From NCBI GenBank assembly GCA_024653795.1, contig JANLHY010000357.1:1-6543 (forward strand): a stretch of DNA of 6,543 nt. The letters are read 5' to 3'. The notes beneath the pieces are model-generated. The model was given only the letters and a program-made list of their open reading frames with translations. It ran no database searches and was not told the origin of the DNA. Below are positions 4,533 through 6,543 of the stretch, piece after piece (the first letter of the stretch is position 1; each line of letters opens with the position of its first letter). This DNA is from Candidatus Brocadiaceae bacterium. Its GTDB lineage: Bacteria > Planctomycetota > Brocadiia > Brocadiales > Brocadiaceae. The translations under genes were made by a program, and so were the position numbers.

Positions 4533-6053
4533 ATGGACAATAGATATTATCCTGACCTTGAAGGATTTAAACAGCTAGCTGCAAAAGGTAATATTGTTCC
4601 TGTTTACCGCCAGTTATTTGCAGATACGCTTACACCTGTTTCTGCGTTTCAAAAGATTTCTGATGCAGATTTTGCCTTTTTGCTAGAAAGCGCGGCAGGT
4701 GGAGAAAAGATTTCAAGGTATTCAATTCTTGGTATCAATCCTTTTATTAAATTCACTTCTTACGGTCAACGAATTGAGCTAAAGCGGGGAGTCAATGACA
4801 CAGAAGTAATTCAAGCGAAAGACCCTTTGGAGGTATTGAATAAGGAGATGAGTGCATTTGCCCCTGTACCGGTGAATGGATTGCCTAAATTTTTTTGTTG
4901 TGTAGTAGGGTATATTGGGTACGACACGGTACGACACTATGAACGACTGCCCAATATTCCCAAAGATGATTTGCTGCTTCCGGACATTCAGATGATGTTT
5001 TATGACACGGTGATTATATTCGATCATCTGACAAAAACCATGAAGGTTGTTTTTGCTGCGCAGATCGGTAAGGATGGCCTGGAAAATGTATACGCTGTGG
5101 CAATCCATAAAATTGACCTTATCATTGAAAAACTACGCACGCCTGTAATGTCTTTGAGCGATGATATTACTTTAAACGGAGAAATCAATATTCCTTTTTC
5201 ATCTAACTTCGAAAAGGCAGATTTCCTTAAAGCCGTAGATCGCTGCAAGGAGTATATTCGCGCGGGGGATATATTCCAGGTGGTGATTTCCCAGCGATTA
5301 AAGACACAAACGCATGCTGACCCATTTAGCATTTATCGTATTTTGCGGGTAATCAATCCTTCTCCATATATGTTTTATCTAAAGATGGGAAACCTGAAGC
5401 TCATAGGGTCTTCTCCAGAGGTTATGGTGAAGGTCGATGGAAAGAAGATAACAGTTAGGCCAATTGCCGGCACGAGGAGAAGAGGCCGGGACGATTCGGA
5501 AGATGCGCTGTTTGAACAAGAATTGATTGCCGATCCAAAAGAACGTGCTGAGCACATTATGCTGCTGGATTTGGGAAGGAACGATGTCGGAAGGGTATCG
5601 AACTACGGGAGCGTGCATATTGACGAAAAGATGGTAATTGAAAAGTACTCACACGTGATGCATATAACCTCAAGCGTTTGTGGTGAATTACAAGAAGGCA
5701 AAACAGCTTTTGATTCATTGAAGGCATGTCTGCCCGCTGGAACCCTATCCGGGGCGCCTAAAATAAGGGCAATGGAAATCATTGATGAAATCGAGACGAC
5801 CAAGCGAGGTCCCTATGGTGGAGCCGTTGGGTATTTCGATTTTTTTGGAAATATGAATACGTGTATTACCATTCGGACGATAGTTTTAAATGGCGATGAT
5901 GCTTATATTCAAGCCGGCGCTGGGATTGTGGCTGATTCCGTTCCAGAACGGGAATACGAAGAAACCCTGAATAAGGCTAAAGGATTATTGAAGGCGATAG
6001 AACTAGCAGAAAAAATGTGGCTACTTAGGTGTTCGGTGTTCGGAGGATCATGA
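4533..6053 (+). CDS. trpE: anthranilate synthase component I
   Basis: Cytoplasmic large subunit that, with glutamine amidotransferase TrpG, converts chorismate and glutamine (or ammonia) to anthranilate, the first committed step of tryptophan synthesis. Its 506 residues fit a stand-alone TrpE without a fused TrpG domain. The N-terminal domain carries LLES (50-53) and NPSPYMFY (275-282), the tryptophan feedback-site motifs. The chorismate-binding domain shows PIAGTRRRG (310-318), LDLGRNDVGRVS (345-356), LPAGTLSGAPK (400-410), RGPYGGAVGY (425-434), AGAGIVADSVPEREYEET (461-478) and NKAKGLLKAI (480-489), so all catalytic and metal-site motifs seem present. The start MDNRYYPDLEGFKQL matches the family, though no Shine-Dalgarno precedes it. 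The last residues, MWLLRCSVFGGS, are atypical and encoded partly by a heptamer tract belonging to the next gene. No trpG or trpD is in the window. No clear promoter was found. Confidence 0.96.
   Translation: MDNRYYPDLEGFKQLAAKGNIVPVYRQLFADTLTPVSAFQKISDADFAFLLESAAGGEKISRYSILGINPFIKFTSYGQRIELKRGVNDTEVIQAKDPLEVLNKEMSAFAPVPVNGLPKFFCCVVGYIGYDTVRHYERLPNIPKDDLLLPDIQMMFYDTVIIFDHLTKTMKVVFAAQIGKDGLENVYAVAIHKIDLIIEKLRTPVMSLSDDITLNGEINIPFSSNFEKADFLKAVDRCKEYIRAGDIFQVVISQRLKTQTHADPFSIYRILRVINPSPYMFYLKMGNLKLIGSSPEVMVKVDGKKITVRPIAGTRRRGRDDSEDALFEQELIADPKERAEHIMLLDLGRNDVGRVSNYGSVHIDEKMVIEKYSHVMHITSSVCGELQEGKTAFDSLKACLPAGTLSGAPKIRAMEIIDEIETTKRGPYGGAVGYFDFFGNMNTCITIRTIVLNGDDAYIQAGAGIVADSVPEREYEETLNKAKGLLKAIELAEKMWLLRCSVFGGS
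6028..6043 (+). repeat. period-7 tract GGTGTTC x2 before first four helix bundle gene
   Basis: GGTGTTCGGTGTTCGG has exact 7-base periodicity for 16 bases. It ends 13 bases before the ATG at 6057. It lies inside the 3' end of trpE and encodes part of its atypical tail. A second tract of different sequence but the same length and offset precedes the next gene (6347-6362). Confidence 0.7.
6042..6046 (+). promoter_or_regulatory. ribosome binding site of the first four helix bundle gene
   Basis: GGAGG lies 10 bases before the ATG at 6057, within the last codons of trpE. Only 3 bases separate the trpE stop from this start, so translation is probably coupled. An ATG at 6050 overlaps the trpE stop but is out of frame with the family sequence. 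Confidence 0.6.
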
Positions 6054-6056
6054 CCG

Positions 6057-6389
6057 ATGAACCAGGAGGCAACAGGCAAGACTTATTTGGATGTCGAGGA
6101 TTTACAGGTCTATCAGAAGCTCTGCCAACTTCACCTGGAGATTTGTGATCTTAGTCATGCCTGGCCGTCCGAGGAGCGGTATGAACTCGGCTCGCAGATC
6201 CGAAGATCATCCAACAGCTCGCCGGCGCAGTTAGCCGAGAAGCATGACGACCGCCACGTGAGGAACAAGGTCGAGGGAGTCAACCGCAGTCGAGGGGAGG
6301 CGGGCATAAGCGCTAAGTTGTTTTTGATATTTCTTACAAGTAGTCTAATATCGAATATCGAACAAGGAATAATAAATGTCGAAGGATAA
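6057..6389 (+). CDS. four helix bundle protein (23S intervening-sequence type), C-terminally truncated
   Basis: 110 codons. Residues about 13-83 (VEDLQVYQKLCQLHLEICDL, then ERYELGSQIRRSSNSSPAQL and EGVNRSRGEA) match the four helix bundle / 23S rRNA intervening-sequence protein family as I know it. This covers helices 1 and 2 and the start of helix 3. From about residue 84 (GISAKLFLIFLTSS) the sequence no longer resembles the family and is A+T-rich, so the last 35-45 residues expected of the family have been replaced by intergenic DNA. The fold would lack part of its bundle, so activity is doubtful. The conserved part is visibly more GC-rich than trpE, which suggests acquisition. It starts 3 bases after trpE with a GGAGG site, and its end overlaps the next gene by 14 bases. 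The family's role is poorly known (small scaffold-like, Avd-related proteins). Confidence 0.7.
   Translation: MNQEATGKTYLDVEDLQVYQKLCQLHLEICDLSHAWPSEERYELGSQIRRSSNSSPAQLAEKHDDRHVRNKVEGVNRSRGEAGISAKLFLIFLTSSLISNIEQGIINVEG
6347..6362 (+). repeat. period-7 tract AATATCG x2 before second four helix bundle gene
   Basis: AATATCGAATATCGAA has exact 7-base periodicity for 16 bases and ends 13 bases before the ATG at 6376. The phase continues loosely into the gene: AACAAGG, AATAATA, AATGTCG, with the start codon inside the last unit. The AAGG at 6364-6367 is the likely ribosome binding site, 8 bases before the ATG. Confidence 0.7.
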
Positions 6390-6543
6390 GAGAATATTTG
6401 ACCTTGAAGAACGCTTAATAGATTATGCCGTAAGAATTATTCGTACAAGGGTATGGTTATTGATGATTGTAAAAGCCAATCTTATAAAGCCGACGTCAAA
6501 GCTTGAACCACTGATTCATGAGAATAATGAGCTTATTTCGATT
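6376..6543 (+). CDS. second four helix bundle protein, core deleted, partial at window end
   Basis: 56 codons are open to the window edge. Residues 1-23 (MSKDKRIFDLEERLIDYAVR then IIR) match the N-terminal helix of another four helix bundle subfamily. Residues 24-56 (TRVWLLMIVKANLI then KLEPLIHENNELISI) match its C-terminal helix. In family members I recall, about 55-60 residues, including the GQLIRSGTSPASNYGEA-like helices 2 and 3, lie between these two blocks. Here they join directly near 6444 without a frame change. This is therefore an in-frame internal deletion, or a natural two-helix derivative. The start is supported by the family N-terminus and an AAGG site 8 bases upstream; it overlaps the preceding gene by 14 bases. 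The remaining C-terminus lies outside the window. Function unknown; two helices might still dimerise. Confidence 0.65.
   Translation, partial: MSKDKRIFDLEERLIDYAVRIIRTRVWLLMIVKANLIKPTSKLEPLIHENNELISI

Noticed and set aside
1..6543. CRISPR array
   Set aside because: Repeats are palindromic, of several types, irregularly spaced and in both orientations; no regular repeat-spacer series and no cas gene.

Overview
The window looks like chromosomal DNA from an anammox planctomycete (Brocadiales: Brocadia, Jettenia or Kuenenia-like). This is inferred from its moderate GC, an alginate-export-type porin of a kind I associate with those genomes, small four helix bundle (23S intervening-sequence-type) genes, and a very dense scatter of short inverted repeats. 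The genus assignment comes from memory of family resemblance, not from a search.

Layout. Bases 1-878 hold no convincing gene, apart from a possible 15-codon tail of an upstream gene. They contain repeat copies (CCGCAAAGGCGC family, a C/G-rich hairpin, a TGTCATTCCCG-ended element). A perfect consensus sigma70-type promoter (TTGACA-17-TATAAT, 879-907) starts a long, hairpin-studded leader of about 570 bases. The leader ends at a strong ribosome binding site and the porin gene (1485-3263). A classic intrinsic terminator lies at 3419-3453. Bases 3264-3788 are again repeats, including a perfect 30-base palindrome. A remnant DUF3782-type gene follows (3789-4242); its central part is missing and the two ends lie in different frames. 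After a repeat-rich 290-base gap comes trpE (4533-6053), encoding the large subunit of anthranilate synthase. Directly after trpE are two small four helix bundle genes (6057-6389, and 6376 to the window end), both shortened relative to the family.

How the parts relate. Only the porin and trpE look like complete, working genes: the porin with its own promoter, signal peptide, barrel and terminator, and trpE with all the chorismate-binding motifs. The other three reading frames are eroded. The most unusual signal is at the trpE 3' end. Each four helix bundle gene is preceded by a 16-base tract of 7-base period (GGTGTTC units in one case, AATATCG units in the other), and each tract ends exactly 13 bases before the ATG. 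The first tract is translated as the atypical C-terminal tail of TrpE. This suggests that four helix bundle cassettes with a fixed heptamer leader arrived next to trpE, possibly separating it from a downstream trpG/trpD. A second theme is nesting: a short TTGTCC-CATG/GTGAAAACGGGG module sits inside the loops of larger inverted repeats.
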